DNA of 64,000 nucleotides from Panaeolus papilionaceus (lineage: Eukaryota; Basidiomycota; Agaricomycetes; Agaricales), in contig JADNRZ010000022.1 of assembly GCA_015501605.1 (NCBI GenBank), forward strand, positions 744,001 to 808,000. Direction: 5' to 3'. A program made the translations under genes and the position numbers. The notes beneath the pieces are model-generated. The model was not told where the DNA came from and ran no database searches. It saw nothing but the letters and a program-made list of their open reading frames with translations. How positions within the stretch are numbered: the first letter of the stretch is position 1; each line of letters starts with the position of its first letter. Shown one piece after another: positions 21,401 through 33,307 of this stretch.

Positions 21401-23246
21401 ATGCCCGTCACGGACGAAAGCAGAACAGAAAGCCACGATGGGTATAAGAAACCCGAGCCCACACCTTTACCTGTCAGACAGATGGCTATTTTGATGTTTT
21501 TGAGGTTTGCAGAGGCGGCATCTGTGTTTTCGTTTTTACCGTTCCTGGATGAGGTTAGTTCTAACAAAAATATCCTAAAAACAATTTCAGTCTGACACCT
21601 CCACTACTCCCTATGGCGAGTGTAGCTCTTGAGGTCTATCACCGATGACGAAGCAAAAGTTGGATACTACGCCGGGACGATGGTATGCGCGCCTTGGACA
21701 TTCACATCTCGCAAATGGTCTAACTCGCATTTGTGCCTAGGAATCTATACGGCAACTCGCCTCATTTGCTGTGGTGATGTACTGGAGTCGCCTCTCAGAC
21801 CATGTTGGACGAAAGCCCATTCTTCTCCTGGGCACATTCGCGCTATCAGTCTCCATGTTCAGCTTTGGACTGTCCAAAACATTTTTAGGGCTTGTAATAA
21901 GGTCAGACTTATGTATCTCTATCGCTTTTAAATTTCTTTGTATTGAATCCCCGCTTTTGTAGTCGGTGTATTTTCTCCGCATTAAACAGCAATGCTGGTG
22001 AGTTCATGCCATATTTTTGGTATATAAACTGTTTCTCAACGCGCATATACTCATTTAGGTGTGATAAAAGGGACTATCGGAGAGATAACGGATAGTACAA
22101 ATAGTGCATCTGCTTTTGCTCTGTTGCATGTCCCTTGGTCGGTTGGGAGTTCTTTTGGGTATGTTATTTTGTGAATATATGCATAGCAGAAACATCAACA
22201 ACCACTTCAGAGCCTTGATCGGTGGATGGTTGGCTCGACCAGCTGAACGATTTCCCTCCGTATTCTCTGGACCACTCTGGAAGCAATATCCCTATTTTCT
22301 GCCATGCTTTATTATGAGTGTGGTCAGTCTTGTAGCTTGCATAACCGTCTGTTTTTACCTTAACGAGGTATGTTGCGAGCATTATTTCTGTGATCTGATT
22401 TCTTATGCCTTTTGAAGAGCGTGCCTGGGACGAGATTGTACAAATCCAAGTCAAAAGATACCCCTGAAGACAGACCACTTCTGCTTGCAGAAGATTCTGA
22501 GGCTTCTGTCACGGAAGGGCCAGCTGTGGAAGAAGATACCTCAAAACCTGCGCCCCTCCGATCACTACTCACTTGGAAAGTCCTCCTTCCTATATCCAAC
22601 TACGTCTCCATTGCCTGTCTCCACGCGGCATTCAACGTAGTCCAGCCCCTCTTCCTCGCCATGCCTATCCACTTGGGTGGCCTCGCCCTTCCCACACATC
22701 TCATTGGGGTCATCATGGCTACTTACGGCGTCATCAACAGCCTTGTGCAAACCTTCCTTCTTGGACGTCTCGTGCGTCGCTTTGGTGTCAAAGCGGTGTA
22801 TATATGCGCCACTGGAGCATTGATTCCCATTTTTGCGCTTTCACCTGCGATGAATCTTTGTGCGAAGATGGATTTGGATGCTTTGGTGTGGACTTTATTG
22901 GTGTGCCAGCTTTCATGTTTGCTGGTCGTCGAGCTTGCATATGGTATGATATTACGACTGAATCTTCGCTTTCTGCTTTGCTAATATTTCCCTGCTTATC
23001 CTAGGTTGTATTTATATATACATCACTGCTGCGGCACCTAACAAGCGCTCATTGGGTGCTACTAATGGATTAGCTCAGATGCTGGCGCCGCTAGGGCGTA
23101 TTGTCGGCCCGTTGATATCAACTAATTTGTTATCCTTTTCTATCCAACATCGTTTGTTGTGGGGTTACGGCTCCTATTTTGTTCTTGTGATAATGGGGCT
23201 TGGTGGCATGAGGCTTGCTTGGGAGTTACCTTCCAGGTTGGACTAA
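21401..23246 (+). CDS. Major facilitator superfamily transporter (DHA1-like)
   Basis: Eight exons: 21401-21553, 21626-21682, 21741-21901, 21963-21997, 22059-22158, 22211-22367, 22418-22943 and 23005-23246 (1431 nt, 476 residues). Twelve-helix proton-coupled antiporter type. MFS motif A is seen as RLSDHVGRKPILLLG in the loop after helix 2; an EITDSTNSASAFALL segment lies in the helix 4-5 region, and WLARPAERFPSVF is the loop after helix 5-6. The central cytosolic loop is acidic (EDRPLLLAEDSEA). It resembles fungal and plant ZIF-like or drug-export transporters, whose substrates vary. All exons join in phase, so although the raw frames look broken the gene appears intact. The DOPA dioxygenase gene starts 257 bp downstream on the same strand. 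The substrate is unknown. Confidence 0.88.
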
Positions 23247-23503
23247 TGCTATATTGTCTATATAATGCTGGATTTATTGTGTGTAGATTTAGATTGTAGA
23301 TATACCTTTTATCTTCTCATTTTTTCATATTGTAAGGCGTTTGGTGGGAATGTCATTTAAGCTCTGTCATCATTGATATTTATGTCACCGCACTTTGCTT
23401 CTCATTAGTAAGCCCCTGACAGTGTTTGTTTTCTGCTTCTGAACCTTCTTTGATTGCTATTCCTTTGTGCCTGCATCTTACATCGTTCTCTTACCTTGCA
23501 GTT

Positions 23504-24501
23504 ATGCCAAGCTCTTCTGGACCCCCGACTGATCTTAAGGAAGTCGTTGATGGAGAGATAAAGTATGTCTCATTTGCTTCATGTTGCCAATGTCTCTAAT
23601 TAACGTTTCTAGGGAGTGGCATTTTCGTAAATTCCAAATTGTAACCAAGATATCGAAACACGCAACTCTAATCATTTGTCTCTCAGATATTTACTTTCAT
23701 CAAAAGAACCAGGCCGAGCACCAAGCTGCACTTGCACTTCGCGATGCGGTTCTTCGTCTGAGGAGGGATGGAGCATTCGTTGCGGTACCTCTGTTTAGGG
23801 TGAATGTAGACCCCGTTGGACCTCACCCTGTTGGTTAGTCTCGGTTTACTGTCGACTTCAGATTTTAAAGTAGCGGGGATAATGATGCTATGACGCTGAT
23901 CTAAACTGACGCATCTGGTTTTTGGTCGTTTCTAGGGTCATATGAAATTTGGGTTCCTTCTGAGACATTTGCTGCCGTGTTTTCGTACCTCTGTATGAAT
24001 CGAGGGGAATTGAGGTCGGTATTTCCGTTCTTTCGGCATATTGGGTTAATGACATATTTAACTCTGTAGTATTCTCGTACACCCTCTTACGAGAGACCAG
24101 GTGAGCACATTCACGTCATGTAATTAGAATGGGCAGGTTGACTGATCATGCTGTGCCTTTCATTTAGAGAAAGTAAGACGATAAAGAGTTCAGAGAAGGT
24201 CCCTTGCTGATAATTCTGACTTAGGGATCATGAAACTCGAAACGCATGGATCGGGCCTTCGTTCCCACTCGATCTATCGACGTTGCCTCTGCGAAGCGAT
24301 GAAATTCCGCTGCAGTATCCGAGTTTAAGTACGTGTCTATATGACTACAAATGATACATAACGACTTATTACAATTCTACTATAGGGATGGGATACTCAG
24401 GAACTCCGTCTTTGACCCTGGAGCAGCGCCGTAAGCTCGGAGCGAATATCGAGAGTTTACTTCGTGGTGAGAAGGAAGCTGCTCCAGCACCCCCGAAGTA
24501 A
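23504..24501 (+). CDS. DODA: DOPA 4,5-dioxygenase family protein
   Basis: Eight exons: 23504-23562, 23613-23626, 23687-23833, 23936-24014, 24070-24100, 24168-24172, 24225-24328 and 24386-24501 (555 nt, 184 residues). Fungal DOPA dioxygenase (PF08883 type), which opens the catechol ring of L-DOPA to seco-DOPAs on the way to betalain- or muscaflavin-like pigments. The conserved histidines lie in EWHFHIYFHQK and VHPLTRDQRKDHETRNAWIG; VDPVGPHPVGSYEIWV and IPLQYPSLRMGY also match the family. Length is near the usual 180-220. Exons 2 (14 nt) and 6 (5 nt, AGAAA) are unusually small but are required to rebuild the conserved EWHFH and RDQRKDHETRN segments. The cytosolic enzyme uses Fe(II). Its substrate in this species is unproven; many mushrooms without betalains carry homologues. 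Confidence 0.9.
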
Positions 24502-24930
24502 CCGTGAAGTAAATCCATGGGCGACGTGTCTAAGGGGGATCTGGATGCATTCCTCACATATATGGGTAAAATGACCAAGTCAACGCTACAATTATGATTT
24601 ATCAAACTATGTACAGTATTCCGAATTGGAAAATCATACACTACGAGATCAAGGCCATAAGGGCGCCTTCAGCACTATCGTACAAGTTAAGTTATTGTTA
24701 CAAAGTGTTCGAATGCATGAGGGCCAGAAAAGTGTTCGAAGGAAGTAAGGTAAGATAAAGAAGAATAACGAAAGGTGCAAACGAATAAGCTTTTTAGAGT
24801 TCAAGAGTTCGAAGAAGTTAAATTTTAAAGGATCGTAGAGCTGTCGTGGTAGTAGTGTCCTGTGCTGTCAGTTAGGTCGTGATTACACGTCGAAGGTGAA
24901 CGTTTAGTCAAGTCGTGATGGAAGCGTTGT
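24502..24930. other. Convergent intergenic region
   Basis: 3' flanks of DOPA dioxygenase (+) and chitin deacetylase (-). No gene seen. Confidence 0.5.
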
Positions 24931-26402
24931 TTAACAGTGCCAGTTGCTCTGTTTACAAGCGTGTTTAGAGTATGTTTAAAATCTGCAGGAAAGATGAGAC
25001 TCACGTCGCGAGGAGAGGGCTGGCCGACGCTCTGGTAGGGACTCTTGCCGAGGCATTCGGCGACGGTGACGAGACGGTATCCGGCGCTCTGGAGGCGCTG
25101 AATCGCGTATGCAACGACTTGATGACTAGAAGGAGTGTTAGCTGATGCTATGATTTGCTTCTGAATTGAGCTTACGCAGTGGTTTCTGTTAGAAAATAAC
25201 AGAATGATTAGTTAGGATGCCTTTTTTCGACAGAGAAGATATGCTCACCAATAGTCTCGTGGTTCAGAGCTAGAATGGTGTTAGGGTGGTTGTTTGCCAG
25301 GGTGTTGTAGAGGTTCTTCGATGTCTGGGCAGAGGCACCGAGGGAGTCTTGGGAGCTAGTAGCGTAGATCCGTAAGTCTCATGATCACTACACATGGCAA
25401 GAAAGTCTATTGAAAACGCACTCGAAGTCCCAATTGACAAGGGCTTGACCACGGACACCTGAAGCGTCCTGAACTAGCGTGTTGTAGTTTCCGTAGGCTA
25501 GGAAGGCGAGCGTAAGCGATAGGATCAGAGCAGCGCGTAGCCAACTTACGAGGACGCATGAATGCGGGATTAGCGCCGGTTATCCTTTGTAGGGCCTCTG
25601 GTGATGATCGGAAAGAGGTCAACTTCCTGATGGAGAATGCCAAAGAGGTCTCGAAGAGAAATGAAACTCACGTTCAACGCGCCACATCTCATCGTGGACT
25701 AACGAAAGGAGATGAGATTAGTTTTTTCATTGATGTAAAACAATGTTCTTACTTTGATCCCATGTAAGAGTGGTAAGGTCTTTGTGCGCCCAAGTGTGCG
25801 AGGCAACCTGGTGACCATGGTCATAGGCATACTTGACACGACCTGCCGGGCCGGTGTTGTAGATGCAGTCGTCTGTCAATTCGAAACGTCAGTCAAGATG
25901 AGCCTTCTATCAAGATTGAAGAAGCAAGCTTGACTTACAATTGTTACCATCTAGATGATGTTAAAGATGAAAGGTGATAAAAAGATAACGCGACATGAGT
26001 GTCAAATTTAGGACAAATTCGGCTGTGGTTAAGCGAAACGAAACGTACTGAAGAAGAAGGTCCCCTTAGCACCTGCGGCATCGAGCAGGTTGACAATGTC
26101 ATTGCTATATTAAAAAAGAACAAGTTAAGCGACTCTACGACATGAGTCGAGTCTCGATGGGACTAACAGATAAATATATGGGCCATCATCCTATCGAGAA
26201 GCGTGGTGTCAGAAACGAATCAAGACAAATGGAGAAGGCAAGCTCGAAGGAACATGGGGCTACTTACAAAAGTGAGAGCAGCCGTGTTCGCTACTGTGCA
26301 TCGAGTGTAGACTGTTGCTCGCTGCCTGGGCTCGAGGGTTGGGGAGGCAGATGAGATGCTGAGAGCAGCGAAGCATGTAGCGAAGAGGGTAAGGAATTTC
26401 AT
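24931..26402 (-). CDS. Secreted chitin deacetylase (CE4, NodB domain)
   Basis: Twelve exons: 26268-26402, 26168-26190, 26049-26104, 25939-25950, 25753-25872, 25672-25698, 25550-25597, 25422-25497, 25249-25355, 25176-25185, 25005-25125 and 24931-24948 (618 nt, 205 residues). Removes N-acetyl groups from chitin in the wall. Signal peptide MKFLTLFATCFAALSISSAS; NodB motif 1 FDDGPYIY, where the first Asp is the catalytic base and the second binds metal. Motif 2 is SHTWAH (metal-binding His pair), motif 3 RPPYGNYN, motif 4 WDFD, motif 5 ALNHET (His). It ends SNWHC. Slightly short for the family (about 230-260). Several exons are 10-27 nt, all in phase. A TATA box lies about 90 bp upstream. Compact single-domain form without a GPI tail, so probably soluble and extracellular. 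Confidence 0.88.
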
Positions 26403-28951
26403 TGTCGCTTGTGAGAGGAGAAATGGGAATGGAGGATGTTCTTGATACCTGAGTACAAGTTGAGGGGGACCCCCCCGTTATTCGAACGACCTTTATACTT
26501 TTCGAATGGGTGGGATGTCGGCACGGCCTTCCCTTTCGGAATTGAACTCGACCAATGCAGTAGACTACCTCTAGACATCGCTAATGCATCGGCCGCATTC
26601 CGTTATCACAGGAAGACAGAAGCTGACCCGATCAAACCGACTCACAGGTCGACATACTTGTTCTAGTCCTTTTGACATTCAGATTATTACCTGACTAATG
26701 TGGTGAAAATGCCAAGAGCTTTGACGCTCTTCAAAAAGGGGTGTCAGTGTCAAAACGGAGTAATCGCTGTGGACAGTGTCACAGTAGTATTTTTAGACAG
26801 CCAATCCCTTTGATACTAGACCTGCTTATCCCGGTGAACAAGAGAATCCATCACTAGATTCTTGAGGGCCGCCGTGAAGGCGTGCAGCGTGCTCTAAGCC
26901 TCAACGACCTTTTTTCGAGTATCTATCGTTTATGCGATGACCAGTTTATGCGTCGCAGCTGCATTCCGTCTTTACGACACCATTCGACGCTAACATTCCT
27001 GGCAAGTCCATATAAGACGATATTTAATGTTAGAAAGAAATGAAACGAAACGAAACGCAGAATGAGGTATCTACAGCATTCGAATCTCGACCGCTACAGG
27101 CTCGAATACGGATCTAATCAGCATCCTTTGACATCCTGCTACCGAATTCCGACGCTTTCGGTGATGCTCCTGAGCTCTATACAGAGGCTCGTGTATTAAT
27201 AGCGATCTATGGGACGCACCGTCCGTCTTGAGTATTTCCCGCCTATCCTCAGCGTTATAAAACGGGATAAGCCTAGACTCAACTACCTATCAAGAAAGTC
27301 TGAAAGTCTCGACATTTGTCGGTGCCCATTTTATCCCGTTCCAGGCTTTGCGCGCAAGGGCGATCTTCCTCTCACCCATTGAAGTGTGAGTATACGACTC
27401 GAATATATTGAGTCGTTTGAACGGTTTAACGAGTCGAATGAGAAAGCAGCGGTTGGAACTCACAGATCGACAAACGTGGAATGACATGTCGACCGAAGCT
27501 CAAAGGGTCATGCCTTCACGCTCGTACATTCTGTTTCCGAGTCGTACTGGAGTCGTATCTGACTTGCTGATTATTACTCTCCTGTATTGCGCTTGCTCGA
27601 TGAAGCGGACTTTGGACGGATGGCCTGCCATTCCAAAAGGTAATAGATGCTTTACACTATGTACATAATGACTTTCAGAGACGTCATCTGCACAGACTAT
27701 TTTCAGAAACCCCCGCATCCTGATATCGGTATGATTCACTAATCCTTATGTCACCGCAAAGGACGCCGAATGACACTGATCGCACCATGTGGGGGGGCGT
27801 GCTTCTTTCAGCGCGGAGGCAGCTCATCGCCTCGCGCCTGTTCTTCGCTATCAGAGAGAGTATTACACATCCACCACATTGCTCGGTGATGTGGTAGTGT
27901 TCGATGCAGAGATACAGTCGCGAAATTGTCGCTCGATCATTTATTGTGATAGAAGCTCGTCAAGTTATCCCTTACAGTATGAGTTTCACCCTTATACACT
28001 AGCTCACGACATCGACGGCGAAACATGAAGTTATGCTGCGGATTGAAAGGGGTCATCGTTCCACATGTTCCAGTGACAAGGGTTAATACGTCTGTGTGTC
28101 AATGACTGAGATTATTGTCAATCATGCCTTCGAAGCTCACATTCCGTCGATGGTAAACAGCGCGTTATGTTTATGTTTACTGTGCAGTTTATCCCAAGAA
28201 TGCAGTTATTCAACATGCATTACATCTAGACAACCTGTCGAAATGAGATAAAATGACATCACCGATCTGGTTGGGCACCGTGTAGGACTAACCAAGAGTC
28301 AAGAAAGAAGTAGCCAAGTAAACAACCTCCCAGTCACCCTTATACATTCGACATGGTGTATAGGCTGCATTACGTTTTATAAGCAGGCGATGTTCATGAT
28401 GTAAGGTTATGTCCTGTGGCAACGCCGGGCCTGAAGACTACAAGCCAATGCCAGGGCAGAACAAAACGGCCCCTAAAATGATACCACCACCCATGGAGGC
28501 GACGAAGAGAACAGATCGTACAAGTCATCACCGTCATGAGTCCGAAATGAAATATGATCGTGGGGTTAGCATGGCTATAATTCTGATATGGATAAATATC
28601 GGCTTCCGGGGCTCACAAGTTGGGGTGGCGTTAAAGGCTGAAGAAATGGGGAGCATAGAGCAAGAGCTCAGTATTGAATGGTGAAGAAAGCAACTCTAAC
28701 TGCCTTCCAAGGGTTCCAGCCACAACAGCGTACAACATGACTGCCCAATTAAATGGCTCCATTTCCAACTGCCACTCGATTTACACTAACTTACAGACAT
28801 TCAGAGCACATGAACGGGAGAGATAAACCATACGGATAGCGAAAGTGGAAGAAAGAATAAAGTCCCTCGTGTCGTCTTGAGAATTATGAGAGGTCGAGAA
28901 TTAGGTCTTGCATTTGTCGGCTCGGGATGGTGTCGTCTGGTCAGGTCAGTT
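26403..28951. other. Mostly non-coding interval
   Basis: No confident gene. A simple GAAAC repeat lies near 27040-27056. On the minus strand, 28440-28770 contains two short protein-like hydrophobic blocks: MEPFNWAVMLYAVVAGTLGR near 28695-28760 and FVASMGGGIILGAVLFCPG near 28450-28505. They could be exons of a small membrane protein, but I could not join them in phase with good splice sites. Confidence 0.4.
26491..26498 (-). promoter_or_regulatory. TATA box of the chitin deacetylase gene
   Basis: GTATAAAG on the minus strand, about 90 bp upstream of the ATG at 26402, followed by a C/T-rich leader. A short GC-rich palindrome (GGGGGACCCCCC) lies between the TATA box and the start. Confidence 0.5.
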
Positions 28952-30326
28952 TCAAATTATTATGGTTCCGGAAGACTCTGCCCATTCACCAAATAGCAGG
29001 CTGATGCTTTCGCCGTTGTGTGTGCGCCGGATGCTTTCAGCGATAGTGGGGCTGACGTCAATCATCACAAGTTTTTTGCACAGCTCTTGGTGCTGTGTCT
29101 GAGGGATGGTGTTGGTAACCTTGAGAGGGGCGGTGGGTCAGTCGGCGGAGCTGAGGTGTGTGAAATGTAAATTGCGAAAACGCACCACCAGCCTCTCAAT
29201 AGGGAGCTCGTCAATCAAACTCATGTTTGTTTCCGAAAGTAGTCCTGGAAATACACGATGAGGGTCAAAACATCTGCGAATCAAAATGAGACACGAACCA
29301 TGCGAAATAAGAGCATAGACAGCTTTTGCGCCTCTCTCGTGGAGAGTTTTAGCCGCCAAGGTGAGCGTTCTACCAGTGTCTATCATATCATCCACAAGGA
29401 TTGCAACCTAAAAACAGACATTCACACTTGTTGATGTAATTTCGCCGATCTATATCGCTGACCTTGTCTTTCACATCGCCAACCAGGATTTCCATGGCCT
29501 CAGGAGCTGATAAGGACTTGCCTTTTCTTTTCCTGTGAATCAGTGCGAACTCGAGACCCAATTTATCGGCCATGGCTGTCACACTTGAGAAGATGAGACA
29601 TCAGTAACCGAGGAACACGACAAGTCGCATTCCAGGAATTTTAAGTGTAGAATAAACAATGCATACCGTTTGGCACCGCCAGCATCGGGACTAACAATGA
29701 TACCATCCTGCCAACCCGGGATATATCGTTTGATGTACGTGATCATGTGAGGCTCGGACCATAGGTTATCAACGGGAATGTCGAAGAAGCCTTGGATCTG
29801 GCTGGCGTGGAGGTCCATGGTGATAACGTGGTCCGCTCCAGCGACCGTAAGCATGTTAGCTACGAGTTTGGCGGTAATCGGTGCACGAGACTTGTCCTTC
29901 TTATCTTGACGAGCATAGGGGAAGCAAGGGATGACCGCCGTGATTCTCCGTGCTGAAGCAGTCTTGCAAGCAGAGATGAGAATGAGCAACTCCATGAAGT
30001 TGTCATTGACATCTCCACAGCCTGACTGAATGATAAAGACGTCTTCTTCACGAACGGATTCAGAGATCCTGACACTTGTCTCGCCGTTGGAGAATTTGGA
30101 GACGGTACATGGAACAAGATGAACATTAAGCCTGTGTGCTGTGACATGAATCACTGTGTGCCAATGCGCCATAAGCGCGGCTCACCGCTCGGCCACCGCT
30201 TGGGCGAGCTCGGGGTGGCTATTCCCTGTATAAGGGGAAATAGGTGACGCATGAGACCATCATCTGGTTCAGAGGTGAGTCAGGAGACTAACCAGCGATA
30301 ATCCTGATAGAATTGTTGTGGTGCAT
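28952..30326 (-). CDS. Ribose-phosphate pyrophosphokinase (PRPP synthetase)
   Basis: Seven exons: 30293-30326, 30186-30225, 29667-30131, 29463-29583, 29299-29407, 29186-29244 and 28952-29119 (996 nt, 331 residues). Makes PRPP from ribose 5-phosphate and ATP for purine, pyrimidine, His, Trp and NAD synthesis. Motifs: [20 protein letters not shown] near the N-terminus, [18 protein letters not shown] (flexible ATP loop), the PRPP-synthase signature around [23 protein letters not shown], and the PRPP-binding loop [11 protein letters not shown]. It ends [12 protein letters not shown]. Length (about 320) matches the compact fungal Prs2/3/4 class without the long insertions of Prs1/5. The start [20 protein letters not shown] is the usual family N-terminus. 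Fungi often carry several paralogues working as heteromers; which one this is cannot be told here. Confidence 0.92.
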
Positions 30327-33307
30327 GATGAAGTGAAAGATGTAGATGAAAATAAAGAAAAAGGATATAAACTATAGCATAAGAAGAGGGAGTGGAAAGG
30401 TGGAGAGGAGAAACAGGTGAAAGCAGAACAAGAAGGAAAAGAAAAGGCCTTATTATCACTTCCTCAAAAATTATCATCCACAAATCACGGCAATTGGCCG
30501 TCACAGCCACAACCCTAATAGTCCCCGATTACAGGTATAGCCGAAAGAGTCTGTCTACTCACAATCTGCCAACTATTATCAGCAAACGTTCATCCTTTGA
30601 ATTGAATATAATTACTCACACTGACCACGGAATGCCATTTATGCTGCAGTGAGCTCTCACGTCTATCTAAACGTTCGTTACAGTGTTTTTTGCTTTCCAA
30701 AAGGTCGTACGAGTCCTAACCTGGAGAAATGGGCGCGAAATCTCTCGAGGTTTATCGTTTTTGTCGCGCCCACACGACATTGGAGCATGTACGAGGCGGG
30801 GGATGAACTTTATCTAAGTTTGGAAGAAGATGTCAATCCTACTGAATAGCTGTTACAAAATCAATAAACCGTATATGCCTCGTTGCAGGGTGCGCATAAA
30901 AAACATCACTCATGACCTTCAACGCGACAAACCTGGTGGCTTGAAGTAATCTTCGACTTGTATACTAACCATCGCTCTTGTCATTGAACTTTAATGCTAT
31001 TGATCCGCGACAGGTACATGCATCCAGTGGATTGTTGGCACGCGATACCATTTTGAATGATCTGAAATCCTGCCATATGCTACCTAACATCTGTTAGCCA
31101 AGTTACTCATCCACGCCCCGATATAAAGCAGAAGATAACATACATCTATGATATCGATGTACAACGCAAGCATACTAACCGCGATCATGGTCGAACTGCT
31201 ATGTGGTCTGATTTTGTCCAGCATCGCGTTCACAGACGGGTTTTGATACCTCACAAACCTCAACCCGTAGCCACACCAGAAACATCAAATGCTCGTAGAC
31301 GTAGTGCTAAAAGATCATGGTGGTAAAGAGGACAGTTGCTTTTGAAAGGTCACGCTTTGACGGACATTTTGTATCTTCACTTGATCACATCGATGAACAT
31401 CAGGGACGTCTAAAAATAGATACGGCGGTAGCTAAACGATCTTTTTAAATTTACGAGAACCAAGTGCGTACCGAGTCCAGAGCGTTTGAAGTCGATCTGG
31501 AGTTCTTGGTGTTCTTTTCATCTCGGATTAATCAGGACATTGACAAGCGCCTAATTAAATCAACTTCGAAATTCTAACTCCGACATTTTACCTCGTCGCT
31601 GCTCACGATCTCCAAGAATTATTTTCGGAGACTTCATCAGTGCGGAGAAACAGGTGGGATAATGAATAACCTGCAAGGAAAAGGACATCAGACGCAGCTT
31701 TGGCGTGAATGCGAAAGGCCCGCTGTTAGCGTGGTCGACATCTGCTGAGCTACGCGCAGCCGAGACATGAAAAACAACGGGAAGCGCTCGAGCTCTCAAA
31801 GCTTGGGCCCCGCGTTGCAAAATACCTCGGTCGCTTAAAAGCACGGATATGGATAACCCCTCAGTGGCCGTATGGAGAGTTTGAACAGATTCAAGCGAAA
31901 CCTGGCTTCCCGTGCGGGATTTCGTTTGCGTCGCCGTTGATCAGCGTACGCTCTGGAGCACCCACGAAGTTGCTCCACGAGCGCATCTGAGGAATGTTGC
32001 AAAAATCCATTAAGCACAAAGCTAGGCCGATATGCTTCATTTCGTTTGAATACTTCGTGAAACGACAGAATTTCTCGGCGCCGCTAAGGAGACTGAAGGT
32101 GCCTGTTCTACACTCTAGGAGAACGTTCTGGAAGTCCAAGGATCATTGATATCGTGGAGTATTCCTGAGCAGTTCTTACTCTACAGACGCTAGTAAATAG
32201 TCAGCATCTCAATTATAACGCGCCAAGATGGAAGCAACCCCTCCAGGTAAAAACCGTATCCTCGGCCCCGCCTTGAAGTTGATTTGCTTTCGAGCCTCCT
32301 TGTTCTAAATGCTACTACACCGCCGTTACGGCTAACTCACCCCGCGTAACTTCATTGGCGAAACCACGTATTCTCTAAGAAGACAATAAATAACTCTCTA
32401 ATTCTCGCGCAGGCTAACAATACATTTAATCATTGGTTCCTCCTGATATCATTCGGCGCATCAGAACGTCGAATAGTTCGGACCTCTCAGGTTACCCCGA
32501 CATCATCGCGGGACATGTTTACAAGCAGCCATTCACTGACCTGCTACAATTAGCTCGCACGAGCAGACTCGTGGCGTATCTTCATTCAATTTGTCATCAT
32601 CACGAAGGTCAGTAAGACCAAGTGCATGCTTATGCTAGCAGCTCCTCCACCATGAACCAAAGAAGCGACACAGCTTACCCCACATCTGAGCGGCTTTCGC
32701 GAACCTTAAAGCATCTCAAGTCTAGCTCTCTTCAATATACCGGAAAGGACGTAATGTATTGACAGATCACATATCATCTAACTAACTACCTAATGTACAT
32801 ACAGTGACAAAATTCAGGAAACCAGGCAAACTAAAACGATAAGGCTGCAAACAAAATACAACCCTATGGCTCCTAATGAAACACTCACAAAGAAGATAAT
32901 ACACAGAAAGGAAAAAAGAAGACGTAAAGGGACGCAATAAATGCTTCGTGACATGCAACAGATAAAATATTCCAAGAAGAAAAGCGGTGAAGGGGATGAG
33001 TATGAGAAGGTAAAGGAGACAGGGTTGATCCGAATATAAGAACGAGACAAATGAAATGAAAAAAAAAAAAATTAATGCAATGTGTCCATGCGATGATGAT
33101 ATGATACGATGCTGATGATGATGATGAAGTGTGGTGAAGACGATCGACACCTATAATATGACACAATAAATAAGCGGTTTCAATACACGAGTGACACGTT
33201 GGCGGTGTCATGAGATGGGATGAGCAGAGAGGTCCAGCATGCAAGAACAGAGTGAAAGGAAGGAGCCATATGACCACGTCATGGCGATTCAAATTACTTC
33301 TGTGGTC
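30327..33307. other. Gene-poor interval
   Basis: About 3 kb with no confident gene. On the minus strand between 30950 and 32140 there are several open protein-like pieces (for example MIAVSMLALYIDIIDV near 31150 and SNEMKHIGLALCLMDF near 32030). They do not connect into one frame and may be remains of a membrane protein gene. 32780-33300 is purine-rich on + and lies downstream of the CBM21 gene stop, so it may be that gene's 3' UTR. Confidence 0.4.

Noticed and set aside
21554..22060. MFS gene looked frame-broken, suggesting a pseudogene
   Set aside because: Short introns at 21554-21625, 21683-21740, 21902-21962 and 21998-22058 restore one frame with all conserved motifs.
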